Shown here: one piece after another, positions 1-6,781 of the stretch
How positions within the stretch are numbered: position 1 is the stretch's first letter
Layout of the letters: each line of letters begins with the position of its first letter
Source: an uncultured Chitinophagaceae bacterium
GTDB taxonomy: Bacteria > Bacteroidota > Bacteroidia > Chitinophagales > Chitinophagaceae
Length of the DNA stretch: 14,468 nucleotides
NCBI GenBank assembly: GCA_937897585.1
Contig: CALCNY010000292.1
Location: 1 to 14,468 of the forward strand
Direction of reading: 5' to 3'
Made by a program: the position numbers and the translations under genes
The notes under the pieces: model-generated
What the model saw: the letters and a program-made list of their open reading frames with translations, nothing else
What the model was told of the DNA's origin: nothing
Database searches by the model: none

Positions 1-179
1 GAGGCTAGCGCTACCCGTCGACCCGTTGCTTGGCGCATTGAACGCGTGACGTTGATGTTGGTCGGAACACCACTGGTTGTAAATCCACCACGAACCGTTT
101 TAAACGTGTTGATACGAGCCAGTTCTTTTTTGACAAGATCAGGTAATTCTAAATCTTCAAAATATAATTCTAAAAAATC
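1..179 (-). CDS. Internal fragment of a DUF444 (YeaH/YhbH) family protein, truncated at both ends
   Basis: The minus strand is open from base 179 to the window edge and encodes about 59 residues. They contain FEDLELPDL, then GGFTTSGVPTNINVTRSM, then a GRRVAL segment. Against my memory of E. coli YeaH this aligns without gaps to the region with FEDLALPNL and GYTANGVPANISVVRSL. DUF444 proteins are about 420 residues, often encoded beside the serine kinase PrkA/YeaG, and carry a C-terminal VWA-like region that is missing here. Similarity starts exactly at the stop codon of the neighbouring phosphoesterase; upstream in the same frame there is no family-like sequence and a stop at 212-210. Bases 1-120 are about 54% G+C, richer than the rest of the window. 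I infer a piece of a gene from another genome joined by assembly. A gene remnant is less likely. Family assignment is fairly sure; origin is not. Confidence 0.75.
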
Positions 180-1428
180 AAACCAATTCAAGTAATGTAA
201 TCTCAGGCATCACACCTACTCTTCCAGGATATCCCAAAAATCCAAAGCCTCTATTTACATATAATTTGTTTTTCCCTTCTTCATATAGTCCAGCCCACTC
301 TTTGTAAACATATTGAACAGGGCTCCATTTGATACCCGGAATTTCAACTCCGAATTGCATGCCATGGGTGTGACCGCTTAACATCAAATCGATGTCTCCA
401 TAATCAGTTCTAACTTGTGCATCCCAATGGCTTGGATCGTGGCTCAATAATATTTTAAAAGGATAAGCATCTGTTCCTTGATAAGCATTTTCCAATTTAC
501 CATATTTTGGAAATCTGATTTTCGAGCTCCAATTTTCAACTCCTAGTACTGCGATTTTTTCGTTATTCTTTTCAAGAACAACGTGCTCATTCAACAACAA
601 ACGCCACCCTAATTCAGCATGAACTTTTTTAAGATTTTCTAAATTCTGTTCTTTTGAAATTCCATTCTGAGGCCATTGCACATAATCACCATAATCATGA
701 TTGCCAAGTGTTGAATATACTCCCATTGGAGCTGTTATTTTGGAAAACAATTCCATGTAACCTTCCATTTCAGTAGCCCTGTCATTTACTAAATCGCCGG
801 TAAAAAATATCACATCAGGTTTTTGATCGAGTATCATTTTAATACCTTTTTCTACTGCTTCTTTATCCAACAAACTTCCGGTGTGAATGTCGCTGATATG
901 AATTATTTTAAGTCCTTTGAATGAAGATGGAAGATTATCAAAAGACAGTTTATGTTTAACAACTTTGTAATTGTATTTGTTACCAAAACCATATACCAAA
1001 CTACCAAACAAGCTACTGCCAGCGATTAATCCCATCCAGCTTAAAAAAACTGAACGTGATAAATTATCATCTCCATTTGTTGAAGAAATTGATGGAGCGG
1101 CAACTGCTTTTGAAAATGTCCATTGTATGACTCTTCTGATATCATCAATAACAAAGAAAGTAGCGGCAAGTAGTTTTGCCAAGAAAAAACCGATAACCAT
1201 TGCAAAAAGGTAAACCCTGATTTTCTTTCCGAAAAAATCCTGTGGTGTATAAACGAACAATAAAAATGAAATCACAGAAAGTGCCACAACACTCCAATAA
1301 GAAAATACCACTAAGTTTCTGATTCTAATTGTAGAAGTGTTGGTTACAATTTTTATAGATTGAAACACATATAAATCCAATAATAACATTAGAGAAAGAA
1401 AAACAATAACACCTATAGGAGTACGCAT
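178..1428 (-). CDS. Membrane-anchored metallophosphoesterase (YkuE/YaeI-like)
   Basis: The protein has 416 residues. The N-terminal part carries about four hydrophobic segments (roughly 5-25, 39-61, 69-95 and 128-148). The calcineurin-like phosphoesterase domain follows from about residue 172. The metal-binding motifs are complete and in order: D180-x-H182, G211-D212 with N215, G242-N243-H244-D245, H330, and G352-H353-T354-H355. Such enzymes hydrolyse phosphoester bonds with a dinuclear metal centre at the membrane; the substrate cannot be read from sequence, and lipid or cell-envelope substrates are only a guess. A segment SRSVFL before the fourth hydrophobic stretch resembles a degraded twin-arginine motif seen in relatives. 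The gene starts 7 bases after the stop of the reductase gene, so the two are probably co-transcribed. The stop codon (180-178) coincides with the suspected assembly junction, so the last residues may not be native. Confidence 0.88.
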   Translation of the reverse strand: MRTPIGVIVFLSLMLLLDLYVFQSIKIVTNTSTIRIRNLVVFSYWSVVALSVISFLLFVYTPQDFFGKKIRVYLFAMVIGFFLAKLLAATFFVIDDIRRVIQWTFSKAVAAPSISSTNGDDNLSRSVFLSWMGLIAGSSLFGSLVYGFGNKYNYKVVKHKLSFDNLPSSFKGLKIIHISDIHTGSLLDKEAVEKGIKMILDQKPDVIFFTGDLVNDRATEMEGYMELFSKITAPMGVYSTLGNHDYGDYVQWPQNGISKEQNLENLKKVHAELGWRLLLNEHVVLEKNNEKIAVLGVENWSSKIRFPKYGKLENAYQGTDAYPFKILLSHDPSHWDAQVRTDYGDIDLMLSGHTHGMQFGVEIPGIKWSPVQYVYKEWAGLYEEGKNKLYVNRGFGFLGYPGRVGVMPEITLLELV

Positions 1429-1435
1429 AATAATT

Positions 1436-1936
1436 TTATTCGCTTAAAAATTCATCTAATTGTTGGTCAATTGCCTGCAAAGTAAGTTGATCATGTATTT
1501 GATTATTTTGATCTAAAACTTTATCAACCACGCTTATGGGTAATCTATTATGATGAACATGCATCTTAAGATAAAGTAATACTCCAGTAAGATGTTCCAT
1601 GCCTCTTAAATTTCCTGCACGACCGGATGATATGCCTGTTAATAGCACTTTTTTTCTATGCCAGCTATTTGCTACATCTGAATTGTCTATCATGAGTTTG
1701 AGAATACCAGAATAAGATCCATTATATTCCGGAACGATGATGATGAACTTTCGAGTTGGGATAAGAAACTTTTTTTCCATTTCGATAAACGTCTCGTTTC
1801 TTTCGTAAACATTATGTTCGTCTAAACTCAGAAAATTAACTTCAACACCTTTCTCTTTTAGCAATCTGGCATATTCCAGCGCAATTTTTTTTGTATTGCT
1901 GCCGATTCTGGCAGTTCCCGCAATTAGTGTGATCAT
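1436..1936 (-). CDS. NAD(P)H-dependent FMN reductase family protein (flavodoxin fold)
   Basis: The protein has 166 residues, a usual length for the NADPH-dependent FMN reductase family (relatives of chromate, azo and quinone reductases). An N-terminal beta strand leads into the FMN phosphate-binding loop GTARIGSNTKK (residues 7-17). The second flavin-contacting loop PEYNGSYSG is at 69-77, and a third conserved loop SSGRAGN is at 103-109. The expected activity is two-electron reduction of quinones or other electrophiles in the cytoplasm by a bound flavin; the physiological acceptor is unknown. The ATG at 1936-1934 places the flavin loop at the normal distance from the N terminus. It is the first gene of a two-gene minus-strand unit with the metallophosphoesterase and is divergent from parA. 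Family is secure, substrate is not. Confidence 0.87.
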   Translation of the reverse strand: MITLIAGTARIGSNTKKIALEYARLLKEKGVEVNFLSLDEHNVYERNETFIEMEKKFLIPTRKFIIIVPEYNGSYSGILKLMIDNSDVANSWHRKKVLLTGISSGRAGNLRGMEHLTGVLLYLKMHVHHNRLPISVVDKVLDQNNQIHDQLTLQAIDQQLDEFLSE

Positions 1937-2098
1937 GAATAAATTTGTTGCAATTTGTTACAGAATAAATAGATAAACAAGAATTAGTCAAGATTGTTTT
2001 AAAACTATTGAATAAATGTTCATCCTTGATAACTTTACGAAATTTAGAACAAAAAATAACCGAATTTTGCGTAAAATTACAAATAGAACCAGATAAAT
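1937..2098. promoter_or_regulatory. Divergent intergenic region between the reductase operon and parA
   Basis: These 162 AT-rich bases must hold the promoters for both divergent units. A 10-bp perfect palindrome, GTTTTAAAAC, lies at 1996-2005 and could be an operator or chance in AT-rich DNA. No ribosome-binding AGGAG precedes either gene. A minus-strand open frame of 87 codons crosses this region but looks like a by-product of the reductase gene. Confidence 0.5.
2008..2037 (+). promoter_or_regulatory. Candidate Bacteroidota sigma-ABfr promoter for parA
   Basis: TTG at 2008-2010 is followed after exactly 19 bases by TAACTTTA at 2030-2037. The Bacteroidota consensus is TTG, 19-20 bases, then TAnnTTTG, so this matches 7 of 8 positions in the -7 box. 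The start point would be near 2041-2044, giving a leader of about 55 bases. A second -7-like box, GAATTTTG (2062-2069), lacks a -33 element. Confidence 0.42.
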
Positions 2099-2899
2099 AT
2101 GGCAAGAATCATTGGTGTAGCAAATCAAAAAGGCGGAGTTGGTAAAACAACAACAGCCATCAACCTGGCAGCGAGTCTCGCTATACTAGAATACAAAACG
2201 TTATTAGTTGATGCCGATCCTCAAGCAAACAGCACTACAGGCGTGGGTTTCGATTTGCAAAATATCACCAAAAGCCTGTACGATTGCATGGTTAACGAAG
2301 CCGTAGCAAAAGACGTAATTCTTAAAACAAGTATACCGCATCTTGATTTGATTCCTTCTCATATTGATTTGGTGGGCGCCGAAATTGAAATGATCAATTA
2401 TCCTAATCGCGAATTGGTGTTGAAAAAAATATTGGAATCCATTACAGATGAATACCAATTTATCATTATTGATTGTTCCCCATCTTTAGGTTTGATTACA
2501 GTTAATGCACTAACCGCATCAGACAGTGTTGTGATTCCTGTTCAAACAGAATTCTTTGCATTAGAAGGTTTGGGCAAATTACTCAATACCGTTAAAATTG
2601 TTCAAAACCGATTGAACACTGAACTTAAAATCGAAGGTATTTTGATGACAATGTATGATGGACGCTTGAGATTAAGCAATCAAGTTGTAAGTGAAGTTAG
2701 AAGACATTTTGAAGATATGGTTTTCAGCAGCATCATTCACAGAAATACTAGATTGAGTGAAGCGCCAAGCGTGGGTAAACCTGTAATCCTTTATGATTCC
2801 GACAGCAAAGGCGCAGTTAACTACCTGAATCTGGCAAAAGAGATTCTACAAAAAAACAACATGACCAGAATAAGTCAGGAACAAAGAACCATTGAATAA
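2099..2899 (+). CDS. parA: Chromosome partitioning ATPase ParA (Soj)
   Basis: The protein has 266 residues, typical of the small chromosomal ParA/Soj type without an N-terminal DNA-binding domain. The deviant Walker A box KGGVGKTT is at residues 11-18, the A' motif LLVDADPQ at 35-42 (D40), the Walker B motif IIIDCSPS at 122-129 (D125), and the family signature EAPSVGKPV at 221-229. ParA dimers bind nucleoid DNA when ATP-loaded and are released by ParB-stimulated hydrolysis, which moves the origin region at segregation. The start leaves only ten residues before the P-loop, which is normal. It heads the parA-parB-DUF5683-dapB series, 43 bases before parB. The chromosomal role is inferred from this Bacteroidota gene order and from metabolic neighbours, which argue against a plasmid. 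Confidence 0.96.
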   Translation: MARIIGVANQKGGVGKTTTAINLAASLAILEYKTLLVDADPQANSTTGVGFDLQNITKSLYDCMVNEAVAKDVILKTSIPHLDLIPSHIDLVGAEIEMINYPNRELVLKKILESITDEYQFIIIDCSPSLGLITVNALTASDSVVIPVQTEFFALEGLGKLLNTVKIVQNRLNTELKIEGILMTMYDGRLRLSNQVVSEVRRHFEDMVFSSIIHRNTRLSEAPSVGKPVILYDSDSKGAVNYLNLAKEILQKNNMTRISQEQRTIE

Positions 2900-2942
2900 T
2901 CAATTGAGTCAATCATCAATTTGTCAAATTATCAAATAAATC

Positions 2943-3851
2943 ATGCAGCCAAAGAAAAATGATGCTTTAGGAAAAGGAATCAGAAGTTTGCTTCAAAATA
3001 TTGATGCAGACCTAAAAAACACTGCTGGAACTTTAAAGTCTGAAGTGGTAGAAAAATCAACTTCAACTTTGAATGTCACTTTAGACAAAATTGACGTTAA
3101 CCCCAACCAGCCTAGAAAAGATTTTGATGAAGTTGCATTAAGCGAATTGGCATCATCTATCAAAATGCATGGCATCATTCAGCCACTAACGGTGTCGGCT
3201 ATACCTAATGGAAGATTTAGATTGATTGCCGGTGAAAGAAGATTCAGGGCTTCAAGAATTGCTGGTTTAAAAGAAGTGCCGGTTTACATCCGTCAAAGCA
3301 ACGATGATAATATTCTTGAATTAGCACTTCTTGAAAATTTACAAAGAGAAAATCTTAACGCCATAGAAATTGCTTTGAGTTACAAAAGACTGATGGATGA
3401 TTTGGATTACTCACAAGAGCAATTGGCTGAAAGAATGGGCAAAGACAGAAGTACAGTCACCAACTATGTTCGATTATTAAAATTACCACCAGATATTCAA
3501 GTAGCAGTAAGAAACGGATTGATTTCAATGGGACATGCAAGAGCGATTATCAATGTGGATGTGGTTGATAAACAATTATACATTTTCTCTGAAATTAAAA
3601 AGAATGGATTATCAGTAAGACAAACAGAAGATTTAGTCAGAAAGCTTTATACTGGCAACACTCCTAAACCTGCAGTGAAGCCAACTATGCCAGACGCTTA
3701 TAAAAAAATAGAAGATAAAATCGCATCAGAATACGGCACTAAAGTAAAATTGACACACAATAAAAAAGGATACGGAAGTATTCAGTTTGACTATTACTCA
3801 CTTGAAGAATTGAATGGCCTTTTAGAGAAATTGAAAATCAATGTAAGCTGA
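2943..3851 (+). CDS. parB: Chromosome partitioning protein ParB (Spo0J), CTPase and parS-binding
   Basis: The protein has 302 residues. An N-terminal segment KKNDALGKGIRSLL (4-17) matches the basic tail that stimulates ParA ATPase in this family. The ParB/Srx CTPase domain follows, with VNPNQPR (52-58), GERRFRA (97-103) and the ENLQREN box (131-137). A helix-turn-helix at about 156-178 (SQEQLAERMGKDRSTVTNYVRLL) would bind parS, and the C-terminal region from about 250 is the dimerisation segment. ParB loads on parS, spreads as a CTP-gated clamp and recruits SMC. Its TGA (3849-3851) shares one base with the ATG of the next gene, giving TGATG, so translation of the DUF5683 gene is probably coupled. 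I see no parS-like 16-bp palindrome in this window. Confidence 0.96.
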   Translation: MQPKKNDALGKGIRSLLQNIDADLKNTAGTLKSEVVEKSTSTLNVTLDKIDVNPNQPRKDFDEVALSELASSIKMHGIIQPLTVSAIPNGRFRLIAGERRFRASRIAGLKEVPVYIRQSNDDNILELALLENLQRENLNAIEIALSYKRLMDDLDYSQEQLAERMGKDRSTVTNYVRLLKLPPDIQVAVRNGLISMGHARAIINVDVVDKQLYIFSEIKKNGLSVRQTEDLVRKLYTGNTPKPAVKPTMPDAYKKIEDKIASEYGTKVKLTHNKKGYGSIQFDYYSLEELNGLLEKLKINVS

Positions 3852-4432
3852 TGAATGCCATGAAAAAATGGATGCTTTTTCTACTGACTATTTTCTTGGC
3901 AAATGAGAATATTTTGGCACAAGAAGACAGCCTCCTTATTCCTGTTTTACATGTAAAAAAAGATACTGTTTTAACATTCAATCCCAAAAAAGCGATTATA
4001 AGATCTGCAATCATTCCGGGTTGGGGGCAAATAACGAATAAAAAAATCTGGAAAGTACCTTTGGTTTATGGCGCACTAGGAACCACGGCATTTTTATTTA
4101 GACGAAATATTATTCAATACCGTGATTCAAAATCTGCTTATATTTTGGCTACTGACAATGACCCGTCAAATGACAATGAGATTAAACAACCTTATTACAG
4201 TGTAAAAGACCAACCCGAAAGAATAAAAGAATTCAGAAATGCCGTTAGACAGAATGTTGATTATTGTGTGGTGTTTTTTGTATTGGTTTGGGGGCTAAAT
4301 GTTGCTGATGCCGCTGTGGATGCTCATTTAAAATCTTTTGATGTAAGTGATGACCTTAGCATTCAATTAAAAGCAGGCTACTCACCTATGGCAAGGACCA
4401 ATGGATTGAGTTTGGTGATGACGATTAAATAA
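3851..4432 (+). CDS. DUF5683 domain protein, exported or membrane-bound
   Basis: The protein has 193 residues and unknown function. A signal peptide covers about residues 1-23 (hydrophobic MLFLLTIFLA, then NILAQ). The DUF5683 region begins with IIRSAIIPGWGQITNKKIWK (about 49-68), contains a short hydrophobic segment after it, and has a second hydrophobic stretch with VVFFVLVWGLNVADAAVDAH (about 135-155). The PGWGQ and NVADAAVDAH elements are what I recognise as the family hallmark. The family is found in Bacteroidota directly downstream of parB, but no role in segregation is established. The first ATG overlaps the parB stop; an internal ATG at 3860 (MKKWMLF) gives a more usual signal peptide and may be the true start. 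Translation is probably coupled to parB. Confidence 0.85.
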   Translation: MNAMKKWMLFLLTIFLANENILAQEDSLLIPVLHVKKDTVLTFNPKKAIIRSAIIPGWGQITNKKIWKVPLVYGALGTTAFLFRRNIIQYRDSKSAYILATDNDPSNDNEIKQPYYSVKDQPERIKEFRNAVRQNVDYCVVFFVLVWGLNVADAAVDAHLKSFDVSDDLSIQLKAGYSPMARTNGLSLVMTIK

Positions 4433-4474
4433 AATCTGCAATCAATTGAATTATATTTCTTTCAAATTAACAAA

Positions 4475-5191
4475 ATGAAAATTGCATTAATCGGTTATGG
4501 CAAAATGGGAAAAGCGATTGAAGAAATTGCCATGAAAAACGGCCATGAAATTGTGTTGAAAATCACATCAAAAAACCTTTCGGATTTGAATGATGAAAAT
4601 TTGCAGCAAGCTGATGTTGCCATAGAATTTACCAATCCACACAGTGCGGCAAATAATTTAAAAAAATGTTTTGATGCGAATGTCCCTGTGGTTTGTGGCA
4701 GTACAGGTTGGTTGGATCATTGGCAAGAAATAGAAAATTATTGTACCGAAAAAAACGGCACATTATTATTCGCCAGTAATTTCAGCATAGGCGTAAATAT
4801 TTTTTTCGAATTGAATAAAAAGCTGGCCATGTTAATGAGCAACAGACCAGAATACAATATCTCTATCGAAGAAATACATCACACACTGAAAAAAGATGCA
4901 CCAAGTGGAACTGCCATTACTTTAGCAGAAGGTATTTTAAATAATAACCTCAACAAAGAAAAATGGGTATTGGGTGAAACAGAAAACAAAACAGAATTAA
5001 GCATTAACAGTAAAAGAATCGATCCCGCTCCGGGCACACATATCATAAATTACGATTCTTCAATCGACAGCATTGAAATTAAACACACCGCACATAGTAG
5101 AGTTGGATTTGCAAGCGGAGCGGTTTTAGCTGCGGAGTTTTTGAAGGGAAAGAAAGGAATTTATGGAATGAAAGATGTTTTGTCTATTTAA
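4475..5191 (+). CDS. dapB: 4-hydroxy-tetrahydrodipicolinate reductase
   Basis: The protein has 238 residues, within the shorter Bacteroidota range (E. coli DapB has 273). It reduces 4-hydroxy-tetrahydrodipicolinate with NAD(P)H on the route to diaminopimelate and lysine, in the cytoplasm. The N-terminal Rossmann loop GYGKMGKAI is at 7-15. FTNPHSA (52-58) and CGSTGW (74-79) line the nucleotide and substrate site. The signature HHTLKKDAPSGTA (135-147) holds the catalytic H135 and K139, equivalent in spacing to H159 and K163 of E. coli DapB. It lies 42 bases after the DUF5683 gene. In many Bacteroidota, as I recall, lepB (signal peptidase I) follows dapB; here a convergent gene follows instead, and the two stop codons overlap. 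Confidence 0.95.
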   Translation: MKIALIGYGKMGKAIEEIAMKNGHEIVLKITSKNLSDLNDENLQQADVAIEFTNPHSAANNLKKCFDANVPVVCGSTGWLDHWQEIENYCTEKNGTLLFASNFSIGVNIFFELNKKLAMLMSNRPEYNISIEEIHHTLKKDAPSGTAITLAEGILNNNLNKEKWVLGETENKTELSINSKRIDPAPGTHIINYDSSIDSIEIKHTAHSRVGFASGAVLAAEFLKGKKGIYGMKDVLSI

Positions 5192-5760
5192 AATTTCACC
5201 ACACCTCCCAACTGCAAAAACGATCCATTTACATACCCCAATTCTCCATAAACACCAACTCGTTTTGTAAAATAATAATGAGCACCTATTTGTGCAGAAT
5301 AGCCAAATTCACCGGGAACAGGTCCAGGAATTGAATTGTTATTTTTATAGACAGAACGAACATAACCTAATCCACCGCCAATGTAAGGATCTAGTTTTTT
5401 TATATGTCCAAAATGATAATTGGCGCGCGCCAAAGCTGTGAAGATTGAGATTTGTTCATCAACCAAAAATCTTTTTGTTTCACCTTTAACTACAGAATAA
5501 GAAGCGGATATTCCTACACTTATTTTATTGCTAACGAAATTCTCATAGCAAGCCGTAAATGGACCAATACTTGAAACTTTGTAATCGGGAATATCTTTGA
5601 TTAAACTATTATGCTCTAAAAAATATATCCATACATTACCAATTCCATAGCCAACGGTGATTAATGATTTACCTTTTTTTGAAATAGGCTCAATTTTATA
5701 CTGAGCATTCGTTTTTAATGAGAATAGAAATACAAAAAACGAAATTGCAAGTAACTTCAT
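5188..5760 (-). CDS. Small outer-membrane beta-barrel protein
   Basis: The protein has 190 residues. A signal peptide covers about residues 1-19 (MKLLAISFFVFLFSLKTNA, then Q). The mature part alternates polar and aromatic/glycine residues as in 8-stranded porin-like barrels: LITVGYGIGN near the start, YIGGGLGYVRSVY, and a C-terminal series FGYSAQIGAHYYF, VGVYGELGYV and LQLGGVVKF. The last residue is phenylalanine, the usual end of an outer-membrane barrel. The specific function is unknown; OmpW/OmpA-like outer-membrane barrel families are the nearest type. Its ATG (5760-5758) shares a base with the TGA of the threonine dehydrogenase gene, so it is probably translated from the same mRNA. It converges on dapB with a 4-base overlap and no room for a hairpin terminator between the stops. 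Confidence 0.82.
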   Translation of the reverse strand: MKLLAISFFVFLFSLKTNAQYKIEPISKKGKSLITVGYGIGNVWIYFLEHNSLIKDIPDYKVSSIGPFTACYENFVSNKISVGISASYSVVKGETKRFLVDEQISIFTALARANYHFGHIKKLDPYIGGGLGYVRSVYKNNNSIPGPVPGEFGYSAQIGAHYYFTKRVGVYGELGYVNGSFLQLGGVVKF

Positions 5761-6719
5761 CAGTCTAATTTTTGAATATTATCCAGCATATCTTTTACCA
5801 TCGAAGACAAATTATATTCTTCTTTCCAACCCCAATCTTTTCTGGCAACAGCATCATCAATACTCTGCGGCCAGCTGTTGGCAATAGATTGGCGATAATC
5901 TTCTTTGTAAGAAATTTCAAATTCGGGAATATGCTTTTTTATCTCGGCTGCAATTTCTTTGGGAGAAAAGCTCATGCCTGAAATATTGTAAGAAGTTCGA
6001 GTTGTGATTTTTGATGCAGGAGCTTCCATCAATTCAATGGTTGCTTTAATCGCATCAGGCATATACATCATGGGCAAGTAAGTGTCTTCCTTTAAAAAGC
6101 ACTCATATTTCTTTTCTTCTTTTGCTTCATGAAAAATTTCTACGGCATAATCTGTTGTTCCGCCACCTGGTGCACTTTTGTAACTTATCAATCCTGGATA
6201 ACGCAAACTTCTCACGTCTACGCCAAAACGCTGATGGTAATAATTACACCAGAATTCACCGGCATATTTACTGATGCCATAAACAGTAATAGGTTCGATG
6301 ATGGTTTGTTGAGGGCAATTTACCTTTGGAGAAGTTGGACCAAAAACTGCAATACTGCTAGGCCAATACACTTTATGTAAATTCTCTTCTCGAGCAATAT
6401 CAAGTACATTCAACAATCCCTGCATATTCAAATGCCAGGCTAAATTGGGATTTTTTTCACCTGTTGCCGACAATATCGCGGCGAGCAAATAAATCTGTGT
6501 GATATTCTGACGAATGACCTGTACATGCAGCATCTCTTTATTCATTACATCCAAACTTACATAAGGGCCACTACCCTCTAGCAAAGGATTTTGTTCTCTT
6601 AAATCTGAAGCAATCACATTATTGTTGCCGTAAATTTTCCTTAGCGCAAGGGTCAACTCTACCCCAATTTGACCACTGGCTCCTATTACCAATATTCGTT
6701 GTTTAGTCATAAAAAGCAA
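5760..6719 (-). CDS. tdh: L-threonine 3-dehydrogenase, SDR (UDP-galactose-epimerase-like) type
   Basis: The protein has 319 residues, the length of the extended-SDR threonine dehydrogenases described from Flavobacterium and related bacteria. It oxidises L-threonine to 2-amino-3-ketobutyrate with NAD+, the first step to glycine or aminoacetone. The NAD loop GASGQIG is at 13-19. The catalytic Ser lies in WPSSIAVFGP (119-128), and Tyr147 and Lys151 are in YGISK. The segments PGLISY with APGGGTTDYAVEIF, and LPMMYMPDAIKATIELM, mark this TDH subgroup rather than GalE. The C-terminal IANSWPQSIDD also fits. The start may be the internal ATG at 6710 (MTKQRILVIG), which better matches the usual N terminus. 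It overlaps the downstream barrel-protein gene by one base and is divergent from kdsA by 62 bases. Confidence 0.9.
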   Translation of the reverse strand: MLFMTKQRILVIGASGQIGVELTLALRKIYGNNNVIASDLREQNPLLEGSGPYVSLDVMNKEMLHVQVIRQNITQIYLLAAILSATGEKNPNLAWHLNMQGLLNVLDIAREENLHKVYWPSSIAVFGPTSPKVNCPQQTIIEPITVYGISKYAGEFWCNYYHQRFGVDVRSLRYPGLISYKSAPGGGTTDYAVEIFHEAKEEKKYECFLKEDTYLPMMYMPDAIKATIELMEAPASKITTRTSYNISGMSFSPKEIAAEIKKHIPEFEISYKEDYRQSIANSWPQSIDDAVARKDWGWKEEYNLSSMVKDMLDNIQKLD

Positions 6720-6769
6720 TTAGGTTGTAAATGTATAAGTAAAGTTCAATCTATAGAAAAATAATTCTC

Positions 6770-6777
6770 TACTTTTG
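6770..6777 (+). promoter_or_regulatory. TAnnTTTG -7 promoter box directly before kdsA
   Basis: TACTTTTG matches the Bacteroidota -7 consensus at all positions and ends only 4 bases before the kdsA ATG (6782). A start point at the usual distance would fall at or next to the ATG, implying a leaderless or nearly leaderless mRNA. No good TTG is present at the -33 spacing, which lowers confidence. Confidence 0.42.
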
Positions 6778-6781
6778 CACC

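Noticed and set aside
1996..2005. GTTTTAAAAC as a defined operator
   Set aside because: A 10-bp palindrome made mostly of A and T is expected by chance in such DNA and has no second copy nearby.
1842..2105. Minus-strand open frame of 87 codons across the parA upstream region
   Set aside because: It overlaps the reductase gene in another frame, has no recognisable motif, and is Cys/Asn-rich in a way typical of shadow frames in AT-rich DNA.
2099..3851. parAB as evidence for a plasmid or integrative element
   Set aside because: The neighbours are housekeeping genes (dapB, kdsA, acn, glmS), the ParA is the small chromosomal type, and no replication, mobility or integrase gene is present.
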